50,732 nucleotides of DNA from Pseudomonas sp. 5P_3.1_Bac2 (GTDB taxonomy: Bacteria; Pseudomonadota; Gammaproteobacteria; Pseudomonadales; Pseudomonadaceae): positions 1 to 50,732 of the forward strand of contig NZ_JANLNY010000013.1 of assembly GCF_025465995.1 (NCBI RefSeq), given 5' to 3'. The position numbers and the translations under genes are program-made. Below the pieces are notes generated by a model, which did not search any database, was not told the origin of the DNA, and worked only from the letters and a program-made list of their open reading frames with translations. Of this stretch, positions 37,482-45,281 are shown piece by piece (positions within the stretch are counted from its first letter, which is position 1; every line of letters begins with the position of its first letter).

Positions 37482-39119
37482 TTAGTGCACCAGCATGCCG
37501 GTCAGCCAATAGGCTTGCACCAGAGTGATCAGGCCGACAAACGCGGCGAAGATCAGGCTGTGCTTGAGGGTAAAGCGGAACAGGTCCGACTCCTTGCCGA
37601 CCATGCCGGTCGCCGCGCAGGCCACGGCGATGGACTGCGGCGAAATCATCTTGCCGGTCACGCCACCACTGGTATTGGCTGCCACCATCAGGGTCGGGTC
37701 AACCCCGATCTGCTGCGCGGTAGTGGCTTGCAGCGAGCTAAACAGGGCGTTGGACGAAGTGTCCGAGCCAGTCAAAAACACCCCCAGCCAACCGAGGAAC
37801 GGCGAGAAGAAGGGGAACAGCACGCCGGTGCCGGCCAGCACCAGGGCCAGGGTGCTGGACATGCCCGAGTAGTTGGTGACGAAGGCGAAGGCCAGCACCA
37901 TGCCAATCGACAGGATCGGCCACTTCAGCTCCACCACCGTGTGTTTGAAGGTGCTGAGGCCGGTCTTCAGGTCAATGCGCAGCACCAGCATGGAGATCAG
38001 CGCGGCGAGGAAGATCGAGGTGCCGGTGGCGGAGATAGGGTCCAGCTTAAACACCGCAGGCATGGCGGTAGGAACGGCGACAATCGGTGCGGTTTTGATC
38101 ACCAGTTGATCCAGATACGGAATCGCCAGATTGAATACCGTGCTGTACATAGCGCCGCCCGCAGAGAACAGCGCTTTGAAGGGTTTCAGCGTCCAGATGG
38201 TGACCAAGACGGTGAGGATCAAGAACGGCGACCAGGCCTTGAGGATCTGCCAGAAGCTGTAGTTCAGCTCGTGCTTCACCGCGGCTGGCTGATCGGCCCG
38301 GCGCCGTGGCCGCCAGACTTTAAGGAACAGGGTCAGGCACACCAGGCTCACCAGCGCCGAGGTGATGTCCGGCAGCTCTGGGCCAATAAAGTTGGAGGTG
38401 AAGTACTGCGTCAGCGAGAAGCTCAGACCCACGACCAATGCCGCGGGCCAGGTTTCTTTAATGCCGCGCCAGCCATCCATCATCGCCACCAGCCAGAACG
38501 GCACGATGATCGACAGCAGCGGCAGTTGCCGGCCAGCCATGGCGCCGATATCGAAGGCGTCGATGCCAGTCACTTGGCCGGCGACGATGATCGGGATGCC
38601 CAGCGCGCCAAAGGCTACTGGGGCGGTGTTGGCGATTAGGCACAGGCCGGCGGCGTATAGCGGGTTAAAGCCCAGGCCGACCAGCAAGGCGGCGGTGATT
38701 GCGACCGGCGCGCCAAAGCCTGCGGCACCTTCCAAGAAGGCACCAAACGAGAAGCCAATCAGCAGCACCTGCAAGCGTTGGTCGTCGGTGATCGACAGCA
38801 CGGAGCTGCGGATAATCTCGAACTGGCCGCTCTTGACTGTCAATTTATAGAGAAACACCGCCGCGACGATGATCCAGGCAATCGGCCACAGACCATACAA
38901 AAAGCCATAGCCGGCTGCGGCAAAGGCCATGCTGGCCGGCATATCAAAGGCGGCGATGGCCACCAGCAAGGACAGGGCAAGGGTGATGCCGCCGGCCACG
39001 TGGCCCTTGAGGCGCATCACGGCCAGGGCCAGGAAGAAGAACACGATCGGCACTAAGGCGGCGATGGCGGAAACGCCTAGGCTTCCGAGCGGAGCGTAGA
39101 TTTGTTGCCAGGTTTGCAT
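37482..39119 (-). CDS. lldP: L-lactate permease (LctP family)
   Basis: A 545-residue polytopic inner-membrane symporter for lactate (and glycolate in E. coli). It starts [21 protein letters not shown], the LldP family N-terminus. Some twelve to fourteen hydrophobic segments follow, with the conserved stretches [40 protein letters not shown] and [20 protein letters not shown]. It is first in the lld transcript, read from the promoter shared with lldR. Confidence 0.95.
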   Translation of the reverse strand: MQTWQQIYAPLGSLGVSAIAALVPIVFFFLALAVMRLKGHVAGGITLALSLLVAIAAFDMPASMAFAAAGYGFLYGLWPIAWIIVAAVFLYKLTVKSGQFEIIRSSVLSITDDQRLQVLLIGFSFGAFLEGAAGFGAPVAITAALLVGLGFNPLYAAGLCLIANTAPVAFGALGIPIIVAGQVTGIDAFDIGAMAGRQLPLLSIIVPFWLVAMMDGWRGIKETWPAALVVGLSFSLTQYFTSNFIGPELPDITSALVSLVCLTLFLKVWRPRRRADQPAAVKHELNYSFWQILKAWSPFLILTVLVTIWTLKPFKALFSAGGAMYSTVFNLAIPYLDQLVIKTAPIVAVPTAMPAVFKLDPISATGTSIFLAALISMLVLRIDLKTGLSTFKHTVVELKWPILSIGMVLAFAFVTNYSGMSSTLALVLAGTGVLFPFFSPFLGWLGVFLTGSDTSSNALFSSLQATTAQQIGVDPTLMVAANTSGGVTGKMISPQSIAVACAATGMVGKESDLFRFTLKHSLIFAAFVGLITLVQAYWLTGMLVH

Positions 39120-39195
39120 GCTGGGGGACTCTTAATTGTTGTAGGCGTGGCAGAGAGTCGACGCGCTGAAGAACTGACGTCAGACCAGTTTGGAT

Positions 39196-39212
39196 AATTG
39201 GTAAGACCAATT
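39196..39212. promoter_or_regulatory. LldR operator
   Basis: The palindrome aattggt-aag-accaatt, perfect 7-bp arms with a 3-base centre, lies 77 bases before lldP and about 178 before lldR. It has the TTGGTnnnACCAA form used by LldR and related FadR-type regulators of lactate genes, so the regulator encoded next door is the expected ligand. Confidence 0.82.
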
Positions 39213-39389
39213 TACAAATAGCCGGATCAGAATAAGATTTATGCTGAGCGTGCGTCAAATTGTCGGACTACGACTTTCGGCGTATAGCCGCGCGTGTCGC
39301 GTCACTTGTGAGTGCTGGCGACTGTGGTTAGGCTGCCGCCATTTAGAATCTGCCAGTGACTTTGCACGGCGAAGGGGAGTAAGGGATTT

Positions 39390-40160
39390 ATGGGGTTTGC
39401 CCAAGTACAGCAGCGGCGTTTGTCCGATGACATCGTCGAGCGCTTAGAGGCGATGATCCTCGAAGGCAGCCTTAAACGCGGCCAACGCCTGCCGGCTGAG
39501 CGGGTGCTGGCCGAGCAATTTGGTGTGTCGCGGCCATCGCTGCGCGAAGCGGTGCAGAAGATGGTGGCCAAGGGGCTGTTGGTGAGCCGGCAAGGCGGTG
39601 GTAACTATGTGGCCGAGAGCTTGGGTTCGACCTTTAGCGATCCCTTATTGGCGCTGTTGGAAAACAACCCTGAAGCCCAGCGCGATTTGCTCGAATTCCG
39701 CCATACCCTCGAAGGCTCCTGCGCGTATTACGCCGCGCTGCGCGCCACCGAGCTGGATCGTCAGCGTTTAGCTGAAGCCTTTGCGGCGCTGCAGGATTGC
39801 TACCTGCGCGCCGGTAAAGCCGATCGGGACGAGGAGGGCGCGGCTGACGCTAACTTTCATCTGGCCATTGCCGAGGCCAGCCATAATGCGGTGTTGTTGC
39901 ACACCATTCGCGGTCTGTTTGATCTGCTCAAACACAACGTAGTGACCAACATCGGCGGCATGTATGCCCAGCGCGACGAAACCCGCGACATGCTGATCGA
40001 GCAGCACCGTAGCCTTTACCAGGCGATCATCGAAGGCCGCAGCGAAGACGCGCGTAAGCTGTCCAACCGCCATATCGACTATGTGCGTGAGGTGCTGACC
40101 GAGGTGCAGCAGCAGGCTTTGCGCGAACAGCGGGCACGGCGTCGCGGCAATAATCGCTAA
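39390..40160 (+). CDS. lldR: Lactate-responsive GntR/FadR-family regulator
   Basis: A 256-residue GntR-family regulator of the FadR subgroup. Winged helix at residues 8-72 (LSDDIVERLEAMILEG, LPAERVLAEQFGVSRPSLRE, GLLVSRQGGGNYV). An all-helical FCD ligand domain at 85-230 has the metal-type residues in DANFHLAIAEASHN and the histidines in EQHRSLYQAI and NRHIDYV. It is divergent from lldP with the operator between. In pseudomonads LldR represses the lactate genes, and L-lactate relieves this. Confidence 0.93.
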   Translation: MGFAQVQQRRLSDDIVERLEAMILEGSLKRGQRLPAERVLAEQFGVSRPSLREAVQKMVAKGLLVSRQGGGNYVAESLGSTFSDPLLALLENNPEAQRDLLEFRHTLEGSCAYYAALRATELDRQRLAEAFAALQDCYLRAGKADRDEEGAADANFHLAIAEASHNAVLLHTIRGLFDLLKHNVVTNIGGMYAQRDETRDMLIEQHRSLYQAIIEGRSEDARKLSNRHIDYVREVLTEVQQQALREQRARRRGNNR

Positions 40161-40280
40161 GCTTTTCAACGGCCCGCTAAAGTGCGCGGTAAAGCAATTT
40201 ACCGGCTGTCTATTAGCGCTATCTATTGAGGGGTAGAGGGCTAATGTGGGGGCTCAATCAAAGAGAGAAGGAATAGCGAG

Positions 40281-40412
40281 ATGAGCGTCTCACCCCCTGT
40301 CACCCCAGTAAAAGCCACCGACCCGGTTCCTAGCCATGGTACCGATAAAGCCAAGCCTATCGACGGCAACAAACCCGACGCGGCCAAGCCCGAGTCAACC
40401 CCGAAAAAATAA
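40281..40412 (+). CDS. Small proline/lysine-rich protein of unknown function
   Basis: A 43-codon frame, MSVSPPVTPVKATDPVP to the end STPKK, with an aaggaatagcgag ribosome site before the ATG at 40281. It is followed 45 bases later by a textbook terminator. The product is hydrophilic, has no cysteine, aromatic or membrane segment, and is rich in Pro, Lys, Asp and Thr, so it should be disordered. Third positions are GC-biased like the neighbouring genes, supporting coding. The function is not known. Confidence 0.62.
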   Translation: MSVSPPVTPVKATDPVPSHGTDKAKPIDGNKPDAAKPESTPKK

Positions 40413-40457
40413 CCGGTCATTGCTCTAGCGATTCACCCTAGAGCCCTGATCAAAGAG

Positions 40458-40479
40458 CCCCGCCTAGTGCGGGGTTTTT
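40458..40479 (+). terminator. Rho-independent terminator of the small gene
   Basis: Stem ccccgc (40458-40463) with gcgggg (40469-40474), 5-nt loop, followed by five T. Confidence 0.9.
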
Positions 40480-40651
40480 GCTGTGAAGCAGGTTATTTGG
40501 GCTGATCCAAGCGCCGTCTAACATCGACTTTGCAGCGCGTTTGTTGTGAGCCGGACCAAGGATTAACACGGGTGTAGCGGTCGTGTTGGTAACCTGTAAT
40601 CGATAACGCAGGTCTAGCAGATAGGGATATTTAAGGGCTGAGGTCGTTGTT

Positions 40652-41101
40652 ATGAGCCGAGTTTTTCGCCGAGCAGGCGTAGCCGATATCGAGTCACTGT
40701 TCGAGATCAGAACGAGCGTTACTGAAAATCATTTGTCTCGCGCGCAACTGACGGATTTAGGCATCACCCACAGCAGCTTGGCCCAGGCGCTCGAACACAG
40801 CCACTGCGCTTGGCTGGTTGAGGACTATGCCCTGGCGGTCGGCTTCACCATGGTCGACTATGAGACCGGCGAGCTGTTTGCCCTGTTCGTTAGGCCTGAG
40901 TTTGCCGGCCAAGGTATAGGGGCTAGGCTGCTGGCTGAAGCCGAAAATAACCTCTTTAAACAACACACGAAAATTCATTTGATTACGGATGGCAATCCGC
41001 ACATCCGCGCCAATGGGTTCTATCTACGTCATGGCTGGTATTTGGCCGCAGCCGTTGACCTGCGTGATGTGCGCTATGAAAAGCGGCGACCTGGTGGGTA
41101 G
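40652..41101 (+). CDS. GNAT family N-acetyltransferase
   Basis: A 149-residue single-domain GNAT acetyltransferase. The acetyl-CoA-binding motif A is LFVRPEFAGQGIGARLLAEAE (about residues 73-93), with the Q/R-x-x-G-x-G/A loop as GQGIGA; the C-terminal motif B region reads NGFYLRHGWY. A gaggtcg stretch precedes ATG 40652. It is a monocistronic gene between a terminator and a 211-base gap. The acceptor substrate is unknown. Confidence 0.88.
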   Translation: MSRVFRRAGVADIESLFEIRTSVTENHLSRAQLTDLGITHSSLAQALEHSHCAWLVEDYALAVGFTMVDYETGELFALFVRPEFAGQGIGARLLAEAENNLFKQHTKIHLITDGNPHIRANGFYLRHGWYLAAAVDLRDVRYEKRRPGG

Positions 41102-41312
41102 TCGCGGAGCGTTTGAGTCGTGTGATTGGCACAATCTGCAGCAGTGAATTGATTATCGGAGCGTACCGGCACTGCGCATTGGCTTTAGCGTGAGCTGGGT
41201 TGGGCGCGTGTTTGTCATGATTTTTGGCTAGAACGGCGTTGATTGCACGATTGTTCTATTTTGTTTAATCCGTTTACATGGCTGTTAACTTAAATCGAGT
41301 TAGCCTTAAGTC

Positions 41313-42014
41313 ATGCCCCATCCCACTGCGCTCAAACGCCCTCGCGGCCGGCCCGGGCAAAGTCACGAGCACCTCGACGCCATGCGCCGGCAGATTCTGG
41401 CGGCCACCCGCGCGGTGTTTATCTTGCGTGGCTACCACGGCTTAAGTGTCGAGTTGATCGTCACCCAGGCCGGTATCTCGCGGCCGACTTTCTATAAGTA
41501 CTTCACCAACTGCGATGCGGCTATCGATCAACTGCTCGGCGAACTCAATGCTGAGCTGCTGAGCGGTCTTACCCAAGTGACCGATCAGGCCCAGGGCGTG
41601 GCGGATAAGGTCGAGGCCGCTTTGGATTATTGTCGGCACTGGGGCCATGCCCAAGGCGCCATGCTCAGGCCCCTGTTTGCCGAACTGCATGATCCTCATT
41701 CACCCGCTTCCAAGCATCGGCAGCACACCCTGCAACAGCTGGCCACACGGCTTAACCAGCTGATCGAGACGCTGGGCCGCGCCCGGCCGCCTGGGTTGTT
41801 GGTTGAGGTGCTGATCAATGCGGTGGAGTTTTTGCTCTATCGCTTTCACTTGCAGACGCCGGATGACGACGCCGCCTGGCAGATCACCCGCAGCGCCATG
41901 CTGCGCTTAGTCCTGGGCCTGCTCGGCAATCAACAGGACTGGGCCCACGCTTTACCCATCGCCCAAGCCCTGAATATCGACCTTAATGCTGTGGAGTTGC
42001 CTGATGCACCCTGA
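41313..42014 (+). CDS. TetR family transcriptional regulator
   Basis: A 233-residue TetR-type repressor. The N-terminal helix-turn-helix is at about residues 25-72 (RRQILAATRAVFILRGYHGL, then IVTQAGISRPTFYKYFTN); the rest is helical ligand-binding domain. It is the first gene of a tightly packed operon: its last 11 bases overlap the next gene, and the third gene overlaps the second. Such regulators usually control their own operon, so the ligand is probably the substrate or product of the GMC oxidoreductase. No clear palindrome could be assigned in the 211-base upstream gap, though an AACT/AGTT pair lies near 41288-41308. Confidence 0.9.
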   Translation: MPHPTALKRPRGRPGQSHEHLDAMRRQILAATRAVFILRGYHGLSVELIVTQAGISRPTFYKYFTNCDAAIDQLLGELNAELLSGLTQVTDQAQGVADKVEAALDYCRHWGHAQGAMLRPLFAELHDPHSPASKHRQHTLQQLATRLNQLIETLGRARPPGLLVEVLINAVEFLLYRFHLQTPDDDAAWQITRSAMLRLVLGLLGNQQDWAHALPIAQALNIDLNAVELPDAP

Positions 42015-42462
42015 TCAATTGGTTGGCGCCTCTCTAGGCAGCATTAAGGCCTTGTTTGCCCAACTGCAGCCGGCGCCCGTTGCGGTGCGGCAAGGTTTTT
42101 TTCGCGCAGGTTTTGTCGGCCCTTGGTGGCTGCGCGCCAGTGCCGGGCCGAGCATTTACTTAAGCGGCTTGCCGGGTTGGCAGGGCAAGCGCTTTCTCGA
42201 CAGTCACACCGCCACCAATATCCTCCTGCGTAATGGCCAGCAGGTGGAGAAGCTGCGCATGACCTGCCAAGAGGGCATCAGTGCGGTGGACGGGCGCTTG
42301 GGCGTGGCCTTGGTGTATCCCGCCGATGCGCCCATTGGCTTGCGCTGGGTACGCGATGAATTACGTCAGCTGGATGAGCAGACGCTATTGGGCATGACCG
42401 TGATTGATCTGCCGCTGCTGCGCCGCTTTGCCTTCCCCTTTGTGCTGAGGCGCAGCCCATGA
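42004..42462 (+). CDS. Unknown protein in the TetR-GMC operon
   Basis: A 152-residue soluble protein with no signal peptide or membrane helix and no recognised domain. Conserved-looking blocks are GFVGPWWLRASAGPSIYLSG, GKRFLDSHTATNIL and the acidic PADAPIGLRWVRDELRQLDE. ATG 42004 has ggag 9 bases upstream and overlaps the end of the TetR gene by 11 bases; the frame opens earlier at 41986 without a ribosome site. The stop overlaps the start of the oxidoreductase gene by four bases (ATGA), which implies translational coupling and a shared function, for example substrate delivery or assembly. That role is inference. Confidence 0.8.
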   Translation: MHPDQLVGASLGSIKALFAQLQPAPVAVRQGFFRAGFVGPWWLRASAGPSIYLSGLPGWQGKRFLDSHTATNILLRNGQQVEKLRMTCQEGISAVDGRLGVALVYPADAPIGLRWVRDELRQLDEQTLLGMTVIDLPLLRRFAFPFVLRRSP

Positions 42463-44048
42463 GTGCGGATTTTGACTATGACGTGCTGATTATCGGCTCA
42501 GGCTTTGGCGGCAGTGTCAGCGCTTTGCGCTTGGCCGAAGCGGGTTTGCGCGTGGCCGTGTTGGAGCAGGGCCGGCATATCAGCGCGGCGGACATGGCGG
42601 CGGCGGGGCGCAGCGCCAATGCATTGGCTTGGCTGCCGAGTCTGGGCCGTTATGGCTTCCTCGCCCAAGATGTTTATCAGCACTTGGGCGTGGTGCGCGG
42701 CATTGGCGTGGGCGGCGGCAGTTTGGTCTATGCCGCGGTGTTGCTGGAGCCCACTGCGCGTTTTTATCGTGACCCCAGTTGGGCGCATTTAAGTGCTGAT
42801 TGGGCGGTGGAGTTGGCGCCTTTTTACCAGCGCGCGCGGCATATGCTCGGCGTGACGGACAACCCTTATCACGGTATTCAGGACGACTGGCTTAGGCAAA
42901 CCGCCGCAGGTTTTGCGGCCGCAGACAGTTACGCCACGGTGCCGCAGGGCATCTACTTTGGCGATCCGCATACTCTGGCAGATGATCCGCTGTTAGGCGG
43001 CCAGGGCCCGGCCCGGCGCGGTTGTAATCAGTGCGGGCAGTGCATTACCGGTTGTGCCCAGGGCGCGAAAAACAGCCTGGATCATAACTATCTGTACCTG
43101 GCGCAACAGCTGGGTGCGCAGGTGATCGCCGAGTCGAAAGTCAGTCATATCCAGCCGTTGGCCCAGGGCTATCAAGTGCATCGCCACCATCCGTGGCGCC
43201 GAGACGCGCAAGCGCCACTGCGTGCCCGCCAGGTGATTCTGGCCGCCGGAGTTACCGGCACCCTGGAGATTTTGTTTGCCTCCCGTGATCACTATCGCAG
43301 CCTGCCGCAGGTGTCTTCGGCGTTGGGCGAGCATGTGCGCACCAACAGTGAGGCGGTAGTCAGCATCCTGGCGGATGATCCTGCGCTCGACGTGACCCAC
43401 GGCACCACCATCTCCAGTCACTTCCATGCCGACCAGCAAACCCATATCACCCAGAATCGCTTCCCGCAAAGCTACGGCTTTATGCGCTGGTATATGGGGC
43501 CGCTGGTGGATGGTGCACAGCCATGGCGGCGCGCCTGGCAGGTGCTGAAAACCTTTGTGTGCCAGCCGCTGCAGGCGACTCGCTCCTGGCGCGCGAAGAA
43601 TTGGCACAAGCGCGTGACGGTATTGACGGTGATGCAGCAGGCCGACAACCAACTGCGTTTCAGGTATGGCCGCAGTCTGTTGCGTGGTGGTCGGCGCGGG
43701 TTGAAGTCGCAAGTGGCGGCGGGGCAGCGGGCCCCCTCGTATATTCCTCAGGCTAACCAAGCGGCGCGGCTATTTGCTGAGGTGAGTGGCGGCCAGGCAC
43801 AAAACGTCTTGCTTGAAAGCGTGGCGAATCTGTCCGTCACTGCCCATTTGCTCGGCGGCGCGGTGATGGCGCAATCCCCGGCTGATGGGGTGATTGATGG
43901 CCAGCATCAGGTGTTTGGCTACCCTGGCTTGTATGTGGTGGATGGCAGCGCAATTCCGGCCAATGTAGGGGTCAACCCCAGCCTGACCATCACTGCGCTA
44001 GCAGAGCGCTTTGCCGCGCAGTTTGTCACCCGCTGGGGCGCACAGTAG
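42459..44048 (+). CDS. GMC family oxidoreductase with a four-cysteine cluster
   Basis: A 529-residue FAD-dependent oxidoreductase of the GMC superfamily, in the cholesterol-oxidase-like branch. FAD-binding Rossmann motif DVLIIGSGFGGSVSALRLAEAG near the N-terminus; VRGIGVGGGSLVYA follows. The C-terminal active-site region reads AHLLGGAVM and SAIPANVGVNPSLTITALAER, with the His and Asn expected in GMC enzymes. Cys189, Cys192, Cys195 and Cys199 (CNQCGQCITGC) form a ferredoxin-like spacing followed by AQGAKNSLDHNYL. No signal peptide is seen. It is the last gene of the TetR-led operon and is followed by a terminator. The substrate (a sterol, terpenoid or other alcohol) is unknown. Confidence 0.88.
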   Translation: MSADFDYDVLIIGSGFGGSVSALRLAEAGLRVAVLEQGRHISAADMAAAGRSANALAWLPSLGRYGFLAQDVYQHLGVVRGIGVGGGSLVYAAVLLEPTARFYRDPSWAHLSADWAVELAPFYQRARHMLGVTDNPYHGIQDDWLRQTAAGFAAADSYATVPQGIYFGDPHTLADDPLLGGQGPARRGCNQCGQCITGCAQGAKNSLDHNYLYLAQQLGAQVIAESKVSHIQPLAQGYQVHRHHPWRRDAQAPLRARQVILAAGVTGTLEILFASRDHYRSLPQVSSALGEHVRTNSEAVVSILADDPALDVTHGTTISSHFHADQQTHITQNRFPQSYGFMRWYMGPLVDGAQPWRRAWQVLKTFVCQPLQATRSWRAKNWHKRVTVLTVMQQADNQLRFRYGRSLLRGGRRGLKSQVAAGQRAPSYIPQANQAARLFAEVSGGQAQNVLLESVANLSVTAHLLGGAVMAQSPADGVIDGQHQVFGYPGLYVVDGSAIPANVGVNPSLTITALAERFAAQFVTRWGAQ

Positions 44049-44135
44049 TGCCAGCAAAGTGCTGGTTCGCTAAGCAATGGCCAGCACGCAAGTGGTCGGC
44101 GCAGTTTTGAGAAAAGTCTAATTCATGTGCTAATG

Positions 44136-44163
44136 AGCCCGTCTGCGTAGGCGGCGGGCTTTT
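44136..44163 (+). terminator. Rho-independent terminator of the TetR-GMC operon
   Basis: Stem agcccgtc (44136-44143) with ggcgggct (44153-44160), one G-T pair, followed by ttt after the last paired T. Confidence 0.78.
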
Positions 44164-44236
44164 GCCTGTGCCATGGGACGCCGTTGCAGGACTGTACGGC
44201 AAGGCAATAAGCGCTATGGAGTAGTACTGAGTCATC

Positions 44237-45169
44237 ATGAATAAACTGTCCGAAATGGAATGTTTCGTCACTGTGGTCGAGGCCGGCAGCATCTCTGAAG
44301 CCGGCCGCCGCTTGGGTAGCGCCAAGTCGGTGATCAGCCAGCGTGTGCAGCAACTAGAGCAGCGTTTGGGCACTACCTTATTTGAACGCGGCCGCAGCAT
44401 CCGCCTCACCGAATCTGGCGAGGACTTCTACCTCAACTGTATCCGCATCCTGGCTGAAGTCAGCGATGCCGAAGATGCCGTGCAGGAAGTACAGTCGCGC
44501 TTAAGTGGCAATTTGCGTATCGCCATCCCCACGGCATTTGGTATGGGCTACCTCACACCGATCATGGCGGCGTTTGCGGCGCATTATCCGGACTTGCGTT
44601 TAGATCTGGAGTTTGATGATCGACATGTCAACCTGTTTGAAGAAAATTTCGACGCCATCATCCGTATTGGCGAGGCCGGCAACCCATCGTTGGTCAATAA
44701 AGTGCTGGCGCAGAACCGGTACGTGATTTGCGCAAGTCCAGCCTATTTGGCCCAGCACGGTAGGCCGCAATCGCCGGCTGATTTGCCTCAGCACTTTGCG
44801 TTGTTTTGTGTGCATGGCGATGTGCATGGCAGTTGGGCGCTGACGGTCAATGATCGAGTGGAAACCTTCCGTGTGCGCAGTCGTATGCGGGTCAACTGTG
44901 GTTTGCAATTGCTTGAGGCCACCAAGGCCGGTTTGGGCCTGGCGGTCATGCCGGTATTTTTAGCCGCCGATGCGATCGCCACTGGTCAGCTTGTTCAGGT
45001 GCTCAGCCAGTATGTACCTCGTGGTGGCAACATCTCTTTGCTTTATAGGCGCTCACAACGCGTCCCCCTCAAACTCGAAGCGCTCAGCGATTTTTTGACG
45101 GAGCAAATAGGTAATCCGCCTAGTTGGGAACTAAAGCTGGCCTCGGTGTGCTCAAGCCTACATCACTAG
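44237..45169 (+). CDS. LysR family transcriptional regulator
   Basis: A 310-residue LysR-type regulator. Helix-turn-helix at residues 1-60 (LSEMECFVTVVEAGSISEAG, SAKSVISQRVQQLEQRLGT), then the effector-binding domain (GNLRIAIPTAFGMGYLTPIM, RSRMRVNCGLQLLEATKAGL). It resembles the CrgA/PA-type subgroup that often controls oxidoreductase genes. It is on the same strand as, not divergent from, the four-gene redox cluster that follows after 112 bases, which is less usual for the family. It probably controls that cluster. Confidence 0.9.
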   Translation: MNKLSEMECFVTVVEAGSISEAGRRLGSAKSVISQRVQQLEQRLGTTLFERGRSIRLTESGEDFYLNCIRILAEVSDAEDAVQEVQSRLSGNLRIAIPTAFGMGYLTPIMAAFAAHYPDLRLDLEFDDRHVNLFEENFDAIIRIGEAGNPSLVNKVLAQNRYVICASPAYLAQHGRPQSPADLPQHFALFCVHGDVHGSWALTVNDRVETFRVRSRMRVNCGLQLLEATKAGLGLAVMPVFLAADAIATGQLVQVLSQYVPRGGNISLLYRRSQRVPLKLEALSDFLTEQIGNPPSWELKLASVCSSLHH

Positions 45170-45199
45170 GTTCGTAAAAGCCGAAGGGGTGATTCTGCT

Positions 45200-45221
45200 T
45201 TAGCTGTCTTATGACAGCTAA
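45200..45221 (+). promoter_or_regulatory. Hairpin/palindrome between the LysR gene and the redox cluster
   Basis: ttagctgtc (45200-45208) and gacagctaa (45213-45221) form a perfect 9-bp stem with a 4-base loop, 60 bases before the GMC start. No T run follows, so an operator or 5' leader structure is more likely than a terminator. Confidence 0.5.
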
Positions 45222-45281
45222 GGCGCTGCGTTAGCCTCGCCCCTAACAGTTACTAAACCCAATGCTTGTAGGGAGCTGATT

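Noticed and set aside
37476..38639. Long plus-strand frame (387 codons) opposite lldP
   Set aside because: Composition-driven antisense shadow of lldP, rich in His, Gln and Arg with no protein-family blocks. The same holds for the long frames opposite mltD (8537-9700), nppA2 (4589-5626), fimL (16616-17668) and ldcA (14613-15518).
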